Shown here: piece by piece, positions 55,272-64,000 of the stretch
Position numbering within the stretch: the first letter of the stretch is position 1
Layout: each line of letters starts with the position of its first letter
DNA from: Rufibacter tibetensis
GTDB lineage: Bacteria > Bacteroidota > Bacteroidia > Cytophagales > Hymenobacteraceae
Direction: 5' to 3'
DNA: 64,000 bases
Assembly: GCF_001310085.1 (NCBI RefSeq)
Contig: NZ_CP012644.1
Span: 124,001-188,000 of the forward strand
Notes under the pieces: generated by a model
Databases searched by the model: none
What the model saw: only the letters and a program-made list of their open reading frames with translations
Told to the model about the DNA's origin: nothing
Made by a program: the position numbers and the translations under genes

Positions 55272-56531
55272 ATGAAGAAACACTTTCTTAAACTACTAAT
55301 ATTTATTTATCTGTTCATGGCAGGAGCCACTCTACCTGCCTTGGCACAGCACGAAGGGTTCTTGTACGGCGAGGTCACGTTGACGAACAATGAACGGTTT
55401 AAAGGGCAAATCCTTTGGAGTGCCGGGCAACGCATGTGGGTGGACATGATGACAGTAGAGAAAAAAGACAACCCTGTGCTCAAGTACCTCAACAGTGAGC
55501 AACTGGAGAGACTTAGCCAAGAGGAAACACAGGAGGAAATGGATTGGGGCTTCATGAACCTTTGGAAAAACCGCTATCCATCCCGTAAACATACCCTTAG
55601 ATGCCGTTTCGGGGATATGGCGGCTATCCGGGTTACCGGTAGTTACGAAGCGGTGATTACATTGAAAAACGGGCAAAAGGTCAATATTTATACCAACAAA
55701 GACCCGGAATATAAAGATCAGTTGGGAAAAAGAATCGCCGTAATCCATTCAGGGAAGGAAAAGAAGTATGTTGAATGGGGAAGCATAGAAAGAATTACAT
55801 TTATGCCTACCCCATCCAAACTACATTACCTAAAGGCAGAACCCCTTTATGGCACCATCACTACCCGAAACGGCTTTGCCTACAAAGGGCAGGTACAGTG
55901 GGACATGGATGAATACCTCACTACCAATTGGCTGAACGGCAAAAGCAGAGAAGGGGAAAACATTAGCATACGCTTCCAGGAGGTGGCATCTGTGCGCCCC
56001 AAAGAGGACGGTGCATTAGTGAAGCTTCATTCAGGGAAAGAAGTTTACCTACAGGACAACAGCAATGTTAACCGTAAAAACCAGGGTATCGTTGTTCAGC
56101 ACCCTACCTGGGGGAGAGTGTACATTCGGTGGAGAAACTTCAAAGAAGCTGTTTTCACACCCTATCCCATTGATGCAAGTTTCGGTTATAGCGCTTTTCA
56201 AAAGCCAAAGCCCCTAAGAGGCACCATCTCAACCGGCAACCTGACTTGGAAGGGATTCTTCATTTACGATCTGGATGAGAAACTTGACATGGAGACATTA
56301 GATGGCTGGGACAAAGCAGGGGCCCTGCGGCAGGTGCCCTTCAGGTACATCAGTAAAATTTCCCCGATAGATGATTCCCATGCAGCAGTAGTTTTGAAAG
56401 ACGGGCAGAAACTGCTGCTGGGTGATCGCAGCGATGTATCTGAAAAAAACTGGGGTATCATGGTTTGGCCCCAGCCAAGCAAGTACAAGTACATTCCATG
56501 GAATAAAGTGATACATGTCATGTTTGATTAG
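55272..56531 (+). CDS. Secreted protein with about three internal repeats, in an operon with a LytS/LytTR pair
   Basis: A 419-residue exported protein with signal peptide to about residue 27 (ending TLPALAQ) when started at ATG 55272; 55266 and 55233 are possible starts. Three repeats of about 130 residues follow: each opens with a LYG(E/T)(V/I)T or LRGTIS strand and a (Y)KGQ(I/V)xW segment, has a middle LNxxxxxxxxRF strand, and ends with a lysine-rich (L)xSGKEVYL or LKDGQKLLL hairpin plus VQHPTWGRVYIRW or VWPQPSKYKYIPW. I know no named family. It is 16 bases upstream of the histidine kinase gene, so it may be the sensor-side partner or an output of the same system. Confidence 0.75.
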   Translation: MKKHFLKLLIFIYLFMAGATLPALAQHEGFLYGEVTLTNNERFKGQILWSAGQRMWVDMMTVEKKDNPVLKYLNSEQLERLSQEETQEEMDWGFMNLWKNRYPSRKHTLRCRFGDMAAIRVTGSYEAVITLKNGQKVNIYTNKDPEYKDQLGKRIAVIHSGKEKKYVEWGSIERITFMPTPSKLHYLKAEPLYGTITTRNGFAYKGQVQWDMDEYLTTNWLNGKSREGENISIRFQEVASVRPKEDGALVKLHSGKEVYLQDNSNVNRKNQGIVVQHPTWGRVYIRWRNFKEAVFTPYPIDASFGYSAFQKPKPLRGTISTGNLTWKGFFIYDLDEKLDMETLDGWDKAGALRQVPFRYISKISPIDDSHAAVVLKDGQKLLLGDRSDVSEKNWGIMVWPQPSKYKYIPWNKVIHVMFD

Positions 56532-56547
56532 CTAATACTCTCCCTCA

Positions 56548-57603
56548 ATGAGAAACCATAAAACCAAAGCAAAAAAAGGGGTATTCCAGGCATGGACAAT
56601 ATTCGCCGCTGCGCTCATGTTAGCCCTGTTTATCCAGATTGCCCTACACCTTGGAGAATTGGAACATGTGGCCGCATTGCTTTGGATTGTAGGAGTTATT
56701 GTTTTTTTATGGATTGGAAACAGGTTTATCCATGCAAGGTTAGACTTTATTTACCCCTGGACGGCGCAACCCCTCAGGCGTTTCTTTATTCAATTGCTAA
56801 GTAGCAGCCTTTATTCACTGGCTTGCATAAATGCCTCCTACTATTTTCTGAAAACCCTGTTGGTAGGCCTGCCCCCTGACCTGGAACAAATCCTCGTGCT
56901 TAACCTTTATGGCATGTTGTTTATCATTCCGGTATTCTCCCTGAATTTTGGTTTGTTCTTTATGGCACGCTGGAAAGAAGCTTTTGTCCAATCTGAAAAA
57001 TACAGGGAGGAAAACCTCCGCACCCGCTTTGAATCGTTGAAATCACACATTGACCCCCATTTTCTTTTCAACAACCTGAACGTACTTTCCTCGCTCATTG
57101 ACAAAGCCCCACAGGAGGCGCATCAGTTTCTGGATAAGTTTGCGGATGTGTACCGGTACGTTTTACAACACCGCGACGAAGAACTGGTAGACCTTGAAAC
57201 CGAGCTGGCCTTCATACAGTCGTACAGCTTTCTTTTTCAGCAGCGGTTAAACAAACAATTGCGAATCAAAATTGATGTCCCCTCCGGCAAAAAGCCCCGC
57301 TATATTCCTCCTTTGTCGCTGCAGATGCTGGTGGAGAATGCGATCAAGCATAACAAGGCGACTGGGGCAAACCCTCTTTCCATAGAGATCTTTCTTGAAA
57401 ATGAAAGTAGGCTTGCGGTTCGGAATACTTTTCAGCCTAAGCACAAGGAGCCGTCCGACCTTCCCCAGGTGGGACTTGACAACATCCGGAAAAGATTTGG
57501 GTATTTCTCCGAGCAGCCCGTTGTAGTCACGCAAGATGTCCAATTTTTCACGGTGAAGCTTCCTTTGCTGGAGTGGGAAACCATAGACAGCGGAAAACTT
57601 TAA
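56548..57603 (+). CDS. LytS-type sensor histidine kinase
   Basis: A 351-residue inner-membrane kinase of the His_kinase (LytS/YehU) type. Four to five membrane segments occupy residues about 15-140 (FAAALMLALFIQIALHLG, VAALLWIVGVIVFLWIG, LLSSSLYSLACINASYYFL, LYGMLFIIPVFSLNFGLFFMA). The dimerisation/phosphoacceptor block is SLKSHIDPHFLFNNLNVLSSLI with His171 (HF). The N-box of the HATPase domain is LQMLVENAIKHNK at about 275-287, and GLDNIRKRFGY is the G-box region. It has no recognised extracytoplasmic domain, so it senses through the membrane part or through its secreted upstream partner. The response regulator gene follows 45 bases downstream. Confidence 0.95.
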   Translation: MRNHKTKAKKGVFQAWTIFAAALMLALFIQIALHLGELEHVAALLWIVGVIVFLWIGNRFIHARLDFIYPWTAQPLRRFFIQLLSSSLYSLACINASYYFLKTLLVGLPPDLEQILVLNLYGMLFIIPVFSLNFGLFFMARWKEAFVQSEKYREENLRTRFESLKSHIDPHFLFNNLNVLSSLIDKAPQEAHQFLDKFADVYRYVLQHRDEELVDLETELAFIQSYSFLFQQRLNKQLRIKIDVPSGKKPRYIPPLSLQMLVENAIKHNKATGANPLSIEIFLENESRLAVRNTFQPKHKEPSDLPQVGLDNIRKRFGYFSEQPVVVTQDVQFFTVKLPLLEWETIDSGKL

Positions 57604-57648
57604 CTTTACCTGAAAGCTTAAGCGGAACTGAACCTTAATCTCAAACTT

Positions 57649-58416
57649 ATGAGGGTTGTTATAATAGAAGATGAGGCTCTGGCTGTTGAAAAACTAACCA
57701 AGATGCTCCTGAGCTATGATAAACAGTTGCAGGTGGAGGCAACTCTCACCTCAGTGGATGAAGCAGTGGCATGGCTTCAGACGCACCCTGCTCCGGATCT
57801 TCTCCTGGTAGATATCCATCTCGAGGATGGTCTCTGTTTTGAGATATTCAAGAAAGTAACCGTTGATAGCCCTGTCATCTTCACAACAGCCTATGACCAG
57901 TATGCCATCAAGGCTTTTCAGGTGCATAGCGTTGATTACCTGCTTAAACCGATTCAGTACGAGAAGCTGGCCCAAAGCCTGGACAAATTCAAGGCTTTGC
58001 AGGCGAGATTCCATCCCCCGGTTCCCCAATTGCGGCTTGACGATTTGGCGAAACTCATCAATGCAGATCGGAACACCTATAAGTCAAGGTTTCTGGTAAA
58101 AGCCGGTGCGCGCATAAGGGCCATAAAATCAGATGAGATTGCCTATATCTTCACAGAGCAGAAGACGAATCTGCTGGTTACCAGGGACGGCCTAAGGTAT
58201 CCCGTAGATTACTCCTTGGATGAGCTCTGCTTGATGCTTGACACGAACCTTTTCTTCCGGGTAAACCGGCAGCTGGTCATCCATATAGATTCCGCCGCAG
58301 AGATTCATCCCTATTTCAAAGGAAGGCTGAAACTTGGACTATACCCTCCGCTTGACATGGAAGTCATTATCAGTAGTGACCGCACACCCCTTTTCAAGGA
58401 ATGGCTGGGTAAATAG
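57649..58416 (+). CDS. LytTR-family response regulator
   Basis: A 255-residue regulator. The receiver domain (1-120) has acidic Glu7/Asp8, phosphoacceptor Asp55 in LLLVDIHLEDG, and Lys in DYLLKPI. A linker is followed by a LytTR DNA-binding domain (about 145-250): RFLVKAGARIRAIKSDEIAYIFTEQK and RYPVDYSLDELCLML, ending LPLFKEWLG. It would be phosphorylated by the LytS-type kinase upstream and bind paired direct repeats near its target promoters. Its location between the pectin-degradation series and a TonB-type receptor suggests that these are targets, which is inference. Confidence 0.95.
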   Translation: MRVVIIEDEALAVEKLTKMLLSYDKQLQVEATLTSVDEAVAWLQTHPAPDLLLVDIHLEDGLCFEIFKKVTVDSPVIFTTAYDQYAIKAFQVHSVDYLLKPIQYEKLAQSLDKFKALQARFHPPVPQLRLDDLAKLINADRNTYKSRFLVKAGARIRAIKSDEIAYIFTEQKTNLLVTRDGLRYPVDYSLDELCLMLDTNLFFRVNRQLVIHIDSAAEIHPYFKGRLKLGLYPPLDMEVIISSDRTPLFKEWLGK

Positions 58417-58671
58417 TTTAAACAAAGTATCAAAACCTTACCCCTGCCGCTTCCAGTCAGCGATATTTCCTTATTCACTTGAGGCATCAGCCCGCTATCT
58501 ATAAAATAAACTCCTCAATAGGCTTACATACTCAGGCAGACCTCAATTCTTAATAGCAGGATCTCCCGATTCAACCAGGTTAAATCCTGCTTGGACAGTG
58601 AAGGGTTCAGGAGACAGAAACAAGTTTATACCTTGTGGTAATCGCTTCCTAACCCATCAGCACGATCCTGC

Positions 58672-61458
58672 ATGTCTGAACACCCAAAACAAATACATCT
58701 TCCTGGCGGCAAATGCAAGGTCCCAAAGAGCCTGTTGCCGCTAGCATTGTTTTTCTTATTCAGTGTTATCCAGGTTGGGGCACAATCCATCGCCGTGACA
58801 GGCACAATTCAAAATGCAGCAGATTCAACAGCGTTGCCAGGTGCCATTGTTTTGCTTCAGCAATCGGATGTCACTTCTCCTGCGGCTGCGTCGACGGATG
58901 TGGATGGTAAATTCAGGTTTGAGCGCATAGCTCCGGGAGAGTACATAGTAAAGGTGACCTACTTTGGATTCAAATCACTTACAAAGTCAGTAAGGGTAGA
59001 CCAGAGGTCAGTAGACCTGGGAACGTTGCTTTTACAGGAAGAACCTACAGCGATAAGGGAGATATTGATTATAGGGCATATGGCGCTTGGGGAACAGCTG
59101 GGGGATACCACGCAGTTCAACGCTGGCGCCTTTAAGGTTAACCCAAGTGCCAGCGCAGAGGACCTCGTGCAGAAAATGCCTGGCATAACCATACAGGATG
59201 GAAAGATACAGGCGCAAGGCGAAGATGTACAGGAGATCCTGGTGGATGGGAAACGCTTTTTCGAAGGTGACGTGGACGCTGCTTTGCGCAACCTGCCGGC
59301 AGAGGTGATCCAAAATATCCAGATATTTGACAAGCAGAGCGACCAGGCTGAGTTTAGTGGGTTTAATGATGGCAAAAGGGCCAGGACAATCAACATTGTC
59401 ACCAAACCTGAGCGCAGGCGGGGGCAGTTTGGGCAAGCATCCGCGGGCTATGGAACAGATAGCCGTTATATGCTGGGGGCCAGCGTGAACTTCTTCAGTG
59501 GTCACAGGCGCCTTACAGTTACGGGCATAAGAAATAACATAAACGTATCGGACTACTCAATAGGTGAGACCCCGGGTGGAGGCATGAGAGGCCGTAGAGG
59601 AGGCTCTAACGGAATCATCACATCAAACAGGATAGGGCTTAACTTTAGTGATGAGTGGAGGGGCAGGATTGAAATCAGCGGGAACTATGTTCTAGATTAT
59701 AAACAGTTTGAGCAAGGCCAAAGAAAGGAAAGAAATTATTTTCTTTCAGCCACATCCGCTGATTCCGGAAGAGTCTACTCAGAAAACAGCAACAGTTTGA
59801 ATGCTGATACAAGGCAGCGTTTCACCATGCGGCTGAAGTACGCCATGAATGACCGCAACGAAATCCTGTTCAAACCTAATTTCTCGATCCGGACAGGAAA
59901 CTCCGACACCTATTTCTTTGGCCGCACAAGTAACGGCAATGGCCCCATCAACCAGACGGAAAATAATGCCTATGGCAATGAAGCTGGCCTTGAAGGGGAA
60001 AGCGATCTCCATTTCAGGCATCGTTTCACCAAAAAGGGGCGTACTTTTTCCACCAGCCTTAAAAACAATTTCAGCACCGGTGAAGGTGAAAGCTACAGGG
60101 TTGCAGAAAACATATTCCATAACCAGGAGAACCCATTTGAAACACTGGATCAGTACAGGAACAACGACAGCAGGGGTTACGCCTGGGAAGCCAATGCCTC
60201 CTTTACTGAACCTATTGGCAGGAACGCCAGAATGCAACTGGAGTACCAGATCAGTAATAAGGTAGACGACGCTGACAGACGCACTTTCTACCTGGCGGAG
60301 CAGACTGGCCACTACACTCTTCTGGATACTACGCTTAGCAATAGCTTCAAGAGTGATTACCTGACACAGCAAATCAAGTTTGGGTACCAGTACAATGCAA
60401 AAAGATTCAGGCTGGAAGGTAAGGCGGAACTCCAGAAAGCGAAATTAGAGAACAACCAGGAGTTTCCACAGGCATATGGAATGGAACGCGTTTTCTACAG
60501 CGTACTTCCATCCGCAGAACTTGAGTATACCTTTTCCGCATCACGTAATCTCCGTTTGGAATACCAAACCAATACCACTGCCCCTTCATTCAGCCAGCTG
60601 CAGGATGTGATAGACCAGTCCAATCCGCTTCATATCAGATCGGGAAACCCTGATTTGAAGCAGTCATACCAGAACAGGATATCTTTGAGATACCGGGGTT
60701 TCAATCCTCAGACGAATAAAGTCTTTTACGTTGGCTTAAGAGGTTCCATAACCCAAAACAACATTACCAACAGTACAGTCATAGCTGACAGAGCTATTGC
60801 ACTAAGTGATGAGGTTGAGTTAAAAGAGGGTTCCCAATTTACCCGCCCTGTTAACTTAGATGAAGATTATTGGGATTTAAGAACCTTCTTCAACTATGGG
60901 CAGCCGGTACATTTCATAAAATCCAAGGTAAGCTTCAGTGGTTCCGTGGGTTTTTCCAAACGCCCAGGGATCATCAATGAGCGTACAAACATTTCCAAAG
61001 CCACCAACTTCAGGTTGGGTGTTTCCCTTAGCAGTAACATAAGCGAGGAAGTAGATTTCAATCTATCCACTAACTCAAACTATAATATGGTGGAAAACAC
61101 GCTTCTCCCCCAAAAAAACAACAATTATTTCAACCAAAGCACAAACTTGAAATACACCTGGGCTTTCCTCAATGGGTTTGTTTACCGCACGGAGCTAAAC
61201 CACCAGTTCAACGCCGGGCTTTCGGCGGGATATGACAACAGTTATCTGCTCTGGAATATGAGTTTGAGCAAGAAAGTTTTCGCTGATAAGAGTGGGGAGA
61301 TAAGTTTGAGCGTAAACGACCTGCTGGAGCAGAATAACAGCATCACCCGCAATGTGACCGAATTATACATAGAGGATGTGCAGTCATCCATCCTGCAGCG
61401 GTTCCTTATGCTCACCTTCACGTATAGCATCAAAAATTTTGCAGGTGGTACTAAATAA
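58672..61458 (+). CDS. TonB-dependent receptor-like outer-membrane barrel protein
   Basis: A 928-residue outer-membrane protein. The signal peptide is preceded by a charged 20-residue lead (MSEHPKQIHLPGGKCKVPKS) and ends near VQVGAQ. Residues about 40-120 form a carboxypeptidase-regulatory-like domain (VTGTIQNAADSTALPGAIVLL, IVKVTYFGFKSLTKSV). A plug-like part contains EDLVQKMPGITIQDGKIQAQG and VDGKRFFEGDVDAALRNLPAEVIQNIQIFD. The rest is barrel, ending SSILQRFLMLTFTYSIKNF. The length and plug fit the outer-membrane beta-barrel proteins related to TonB-dependent receptors that work without a SusD. It would take up an oligosaccharide of the pectin locus or another ligand. Confidence 0.88.
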   Translation: MSEHPKQIHLPGGKCKVPKSLLPLALFFLFSVIQVGAQSIAVTGTIQNAADSTALPGAIVLLQQSDVTSPAAASTDVDGKFRFERIAPGEYIVKVTYFGFKSLTKSVRVDQRSVDLGTLLLQEEPTAIREILIIGHMALGEQLGDTTQFNAGAFKVNPSASAEDLVQKMPGITIQDGKIQAQGEDVQEILVDGKRFFEGDVDAALRNLPAEVIQNIQIFDKQSDQAEFSGFNDGKRARTINIVTKPERRRGQFGQASAGYGTDSRYMLGASVNFFSGHRRLTVTGIRNNINVSDYSIGETPGGGMRGRRGGSNGIITSNRIGLNFSDEWRGRIEISGNYVLDYKQFEQGQRKERNYFLSATSADSGRVYSENSNSLNADTRQRFTMRLKYAMNDRNEILFKPNFSIRTGNSDTYFFGRTSNGNGPINQTENNAYGNEAGLEGESDLHFRHRFTKKGRTFSTSLKNNFSTGEGESYRVAENIFHNQENPFETLDQYRNNDSRGYAWEANASFTEPIGRNARMQLEYQISNKVDDADRRTFYLAEQTGHYTLLDTTLSNSFKSDYLTQQIKFGYQYNAKRFRLEGKAELQKAKLENNQEFPQAYGMERVFYSVLPSAELEYTFSASRNLRLEYQTNTTAPSFSQLQDVIDQSNPLHIRSGNPDLKQSYQNRISLRYRGFNPQTNKVFYVGLRGSITQNNITNSTVIADRAIALSDEVELKEGSQFTRPVNLDEDYWDLRTFFNYGQPVHFIKSKVSFSGSVGFSKRPGIINERTNISKATNFRLGVSLSSNISEEVDFNLSTNSNYNMVENTLLPQKNNNYFNQSTNLKYTWAFLNGFVYRTELNHQFNAGLSAGYDNSYLLWNMSLSKKVFADKSGEISLSVNDLLEQNNSITRNVTELYIEDVQSSILQRFLMLTFTYSIKNFAGGTK

Positions 61459-61481
61459 TCCTATCGCGCTCAATAGCATAT

Positions 61482-61503
61482 AGGCTTGCTAGCCAAGCCT
61501 TTT
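61482..61503 (+). terminator. Intrinsic terminator after the TonB-type receptor
   Basis: A 7-base-pair stem (AGGCTTG at 61482-61488, CAAGCCT at 61494-61500, loop CTAGC) followed by TTTT, 24 bases after the stop codon. It separates the receptor from the convergent pectinesterase gene. Confidence 0.7.
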
Positions 61504-61639
61504 GCCGATGTGCCGGGCTTGATGATTTGATTTTCAAGTCAGTGCCTGTAAGCGCCTGCACAAGCAGGGATATCAGTTCAGCTCTTGAAAAAGGCAGGCA
61601 TTCTCCAGACTGATACCCTAAGACAGGTAAAAGACACGT

Positions 61640-62935
61640 TTACCGCCCTCCTTTTCTAAAACTTCTGCGTTTGTTTTTCATAGGAAGCGGCAATCGTATG
61701 TCCGCCTTCCGCAGTTGTGTGGTAGCCAATGAGGCAAAAATCATTCCCTGCCCTAATTCCAATGCAGCCGGCGCGTCATCTTTATCCAGCAGCGCAAAGG
61801 TAACAGTATTCGTTCCATTCACTTCCGTCCATGGCAAGGCTTTCCCCTGACTTGTCCTCAGCACAGGCAATCCGCGTACGGTTACCGGCTCAGAAAATAT
61901 CACCTCCACTACCCGTTCCCTAGAACCTATGCGAACCTCCGTCACTTGGGGAGCATCTGTGCGTTCCGGGTCCCAGCGGTTTTCAAAGGTCCAGGAGGCG
62001 GTTATGTCGCTTGGTTTCGGGGAGCCGGCTGCGGCACCCAGGTTGTCTGCATGCCAGGCAGCATCTCCCCCAGCGCGGTGGCAGTTGTAGAAGAAGACGC
62101 GCCTCCCCCATCTGAAATCATCTGTTGGTATAGCCGGGGCGTTGGTATCCAGTACGTCTTTTGTGGTTTCCGAAAACTGGCACCCTATCAGGTAAAACTG
62201 AGAGTCGCGCGGGTAACGGCCCAGGGCATACTCTTTCGCCCCATCGAAGGTCGAGTTTTTTATGACCAGTTTTTTACGGGGGTCCTTTCCCCCGTCATGC
62301 CAGAGGGCTGCCCGGGTATCTACCTCAAAAAAGGAGGAATTGGTGACATAGCACCATCCCCTGGGGCAGAGGTAATCAATGTTCCCCTGAAAATGGCAGT
62401 TGGCATGGTAATACAAGCCTCCGCCCCTTGCCCAGAGCGCCACCGTATCATTTCCTTCCGCTATGAAATCGCAATTGGTTGTCAGGATGAAGGAGCCGCG
62501 CCCATAAAGCGTAAAGGTATGGCGCCGAAAAGGGTATGTATTCTGCACCGTCAGGTTCTCCAGCACAATGCCATCCGCAAACACATTCAGCACACCCCTT
62601 AAGTCAGCCGGAGGCGCAGTCGCTTTCGGGTCGCGCCGGGGTAAATCGAACGCAATGCGGGTTCCCCTCCGGCTCTCCCCCCTTAGGGTTACATTGGGCC
62701 TCGTGATGTTTACCTGCTCCGCATAAACCCCGTCCCGGATAAAAATAACGACCCTGTGCGTATCCGTTATCTCCAGCGAAGCCAATGCCTCCGAAACTGT
62801 TTTAAAGTTTCCGGAACCGTCACTGGCTACCGTTATGTCCGGAGCAAGGGTTGACATCGGGTAAGCAGTGGCCGATAGAGTTAGCAGGAAAAGGAAGAGC
62901 CCGCCCATAAACGCCGATTTGACCAAGGACATCAT
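61640..62935 (-). CDS. Secreted pectinesterase (carbohydrate esterase family 8-like)
   Basis: A 431-residue exported right-handed beta-helix esterase. The signal peptide is in the first 26 residues (LFLFLLTLSATA). The CE8 opening DITVASDGSGNFKTVSEALASL is followed by VVIFIRDGVYAEQVNI, the VLENLTVQNTYP strand, then the catalytic region GNDTVALW and GNIDYLCPRGWCYVTNSSF. Compared with plant-type CE8 enzymes, the first active-site Gln of (Y)QDTL is Asn here and the (V)DFIFG block reads IDYLCPRG; the Asp is kept, so activity on methyl pectin is likely but not certain. The C-terminal 90 residues (TEVRIGSRERVVEVIFSEPV) form an extra Ig-like domain. It would remove methyl groups before the pectate lyase acts. 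A second in-frame ATG at 62932 is equally possible as start. Confidence 0.87.
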   Translation of the reverse strand: MMSLVKSAFMGGLFLFLLTLSATAYPMSTLAPDITVASDGSGNFKTVSEALASLEITDTHRVVIFIRDGVYAEQVNITRPNVTLRGESRRGTRIAFDLPRRDPKATAPPADLRGVLNVFADGIVLENLTVQNTYPFRRHTFTLYGRGSFILTTNCDFIAEGNDTVALWARGGGLYYHANCHFQGNIDYLCPRGWCYVTNSSFFEVDTRAALWHDGGKDPRKKLVIKNSTFDGAKEYALGRYPRDSQFYLIGCQFSETTKDVLDTNAPAIPTDDFRWGRRVFFYNCHRAGGDAAWHADNLGAAAGSPKPSDITASWTFENRWDPERTDAPQVTEVRIGSRERVVEVIFSEPVTVRGLPVLRTSQGKALPWTEVNGTNTVTFALLDKDDAPAALELGQGMIFASLATTQLRKADIRLPLPMKNKRRSFRKGGR

Positions 62936-63068
62936 ATGATGAAGTTTATTAACTCAGAAAACGGGAAAAGCAAAATAACAGGAACCCCGGCAGCAGGAAC
63001 CGTACAATGGAATGCCTGGTCTATCGTGAAAATTGGCTGGTTTTATCCAGCGGTATCCCCGGGATTTT

Positions 63069-64000
63069 TCAAACAACTTTCTTTTCAGCAGAGGGTATCG
63101 CTGGTTCTTGTGCAATCTCTTCCATTTTCTCCTCCTGTTCAATTTCTGTTTCCTTAAATAGCGGGTGTCGCCGCCAGTAATTTGCCAGTATAGAGCCGGA
63201 AATATTCATCCAAGGGCTGAAAACGGCTGCCGCCAACCCTACTGTTCCCAGTTTGCCCATTGTCCCGGCTAGCCCAGATGCCATTCCACCATTCTGTAAG
63301 CCTACTTCAAACGCCATGGAACGGGCAGAATTTTTATCCAGTCCCAGCAAGCGACTAAACCAGTAGCCGAGCACATACCCCGCCGTATTATGTATAGCGG
63401 CGGCTAGAAACAGCAGGAAGCCCACTTGCAACAGGTTGTCACGCCCGGCGGCAGTTGTAACGGTGGTAAAATATACTATCCCGAACATGGAAACATAAGG
63501 CATAAACCCGTCCAGCTTGTGAAAACGAGTGGCAAGGCTGTGGTAAAACACTCCCACCACTGCAGCACCAGTCATAAAGCTAAAGATTTCTGCCGCTTTT
63601 AAACCTGCAGGACTCAAAGTGTTATCCAGCCAATTCCACCCACCCAACGCCAACGCCAGCAACCAGCTTAGGCAAAACAGGGCGATAAAATTAACGGCTC
63701 TTCTGCCTTCAGGGCTTGCTTTTTTCAGGTAGTCGTGCAACAGGGCTGCACCAATTGGGACCAGCACAATCTTGATAATCTCCAGCATCATGTTGATGAA
63801 TTTGATCTCTACCAGCGTTCCCGCCAAAAGCTTCATCATGAACGGTGTAATGAACGGGGCCAGTAGCGTAGCCATGGCGGTTACAGCAACCGACAAGACC
63901 AGGTTAGCGCGGGCAATGTAAACCATCACATTAGAGGCCAGCCCACTGGAACAGGAACCAATCAGGATGATGCCTGCCGCTATTTCATCATCAAAACCGA
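63069..64000 (-). CDS. Bile acid:sodium symporter (BASS) family transporter, C-terminal part
   Basis: The gene runs off the right edge, so its N-terminal third is missing; 310 codons are visible. The frame reads EIAAGIILIGSCSSGLASNVMVYIARANLVLSVAVTAMATLLAPFITPFMM, the conserved BASS segment in which family members usually have CPGGxxSN; the P and first G are SS here. At least eight membrane segments follow, with the second half-motif near FEVGLQNGGMASGLAG. The tail (about 30 residues, EQEEKMEEIAQ) is cytoplasmic and acidic. Family members import bile acids, pyruvate, pantothenate or sugar acids. Beside a pectin locus, uptake of uronate products such as 2-keto-3-deoxygluconate is plausible, but unproven. 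Confidence 0.9.
   Translation of the reverse strand, partial: GFDDEIAAGIILIGSCSSGLASNVMVYIARANLVLSVAVTAMATLLAPFITPFMMKLLAGTLVEIKFINMMLEIIKIVLVPIGAALLHDYLKKASPEGRRAVNFIALFCLSWLLALALGGWNWLDNTLSPAGLKAAEIFSFMTGAAVVGVFYHSLATRFHKLDGFMPYVSMFGIVYFTTVTTAAGRDNLLQVGFLLFLAAAIHNTAGYVLGYWFSRLLGLDKNSARSMAFEVGLQNGGMASGLAGTMGKLGTVGLAAAVFSPWMNISGSILANYWRRHPLFKETEIEQEEKMEEIAQEPAIPSAEKKVV

Overview
The window looks like chromosomal DNA of a Bacteroidota bacterium, most likely order Cytophagales, family Hymenobacteraceae (Rufibacter/Pontibacter-like). This placement is inferred from gene content: TonB-dependent receptors with carboxypeptidase-type regulatory domains, a LytS/LytTR pair, DUF3826, DUF4142, a SusC-style envelope repertoire and almost no Shine-Dalgarno-like sites. 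Coding density is low and there are many decayed genes, so much of the window is accessory DNA. No rRNA, convincing tRNA or CRISPR array was seen.

Layout. 1-6.7 kb: the start of a secreted beta-propeller dehydrogenase-like gene running off the left edge, a long non-coding stretch, an NAD(P)-binding reductase-like gene behind a frameshifted AraC regulator, an unknown gene and a methyltransferase. 7-9.3 kb: a minus-strand unit of a glucuronokinase-like GHMP kinase, galU and a truncated STAS/SEC14-like gene, which together could make UDP-glucuronate from free glucuronate. 9.8-10.6 kb: the wreck of a GH3 glycosidase. 11-18.8 kb: a thrombospondin-type-3 lipoprotein, then a PhoD-like phosphatase, a large TonB-dependent receptor and a nucleotide-pyrophosphatase-type phosphodiesterase, plausibly a phosphate/nucleotide scavenging set. 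18.8-23.4 kb: an AT-rich island with a stop-riddled open frame, an unknown secreted protein, an astacin-like metalloprotease lipoprotein and a degraded IS3-family element, closed by a serine recombinase. 24.5-25.6 kb: an unusually structured intergenic block that may hold a minus-strand RNA. 25.6-33 kb: a patatin-like phospholipase, DUF4142 lipoprotein, membrane protein, and an overlapping FAD oxidoreductase/lipoprotein pair. 33.4-38.6 kb: one 1706-residue kinase-ATPase-GAF-adenylate cyclase protein. 38.8-45.5 kb: a GC-rich accessory block with a YhcG-type PDDEXK nuclease, a remnant of a second one, several unknown genes, a joined pair of truncated DUF6141-like and RadC genes, a porin and a lipoprotein. 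45.5-48 kb: corA followed by two AT-richer genes bracketed by attC-like inverted repeats. 48-64 kb: an Ig-like secreted protein and then a pectin-related locus: DUF3826 protein, PL1-type pectate lyase, Asp-box (sialidase-like) protein, an envelope repeat protein with a LytS/LytTR pair, a TonB-dependent receptor-like protein, a pectinesterase and a BASS-family transporter running off the right edge.

The most noteworthy observations are the putative gene-cassette array without a visible integrase (46.64-47.84 kb), the structured intergenic block at 24.78-25.43 kb, the glucuronokinase plus galU pair, the kinase-ATPase-GAF-cyclase fusion, and the deletion junction between DUF6141-like and RadC fragments. 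All functional calls come from reading motifs by eye; no database search was possible.
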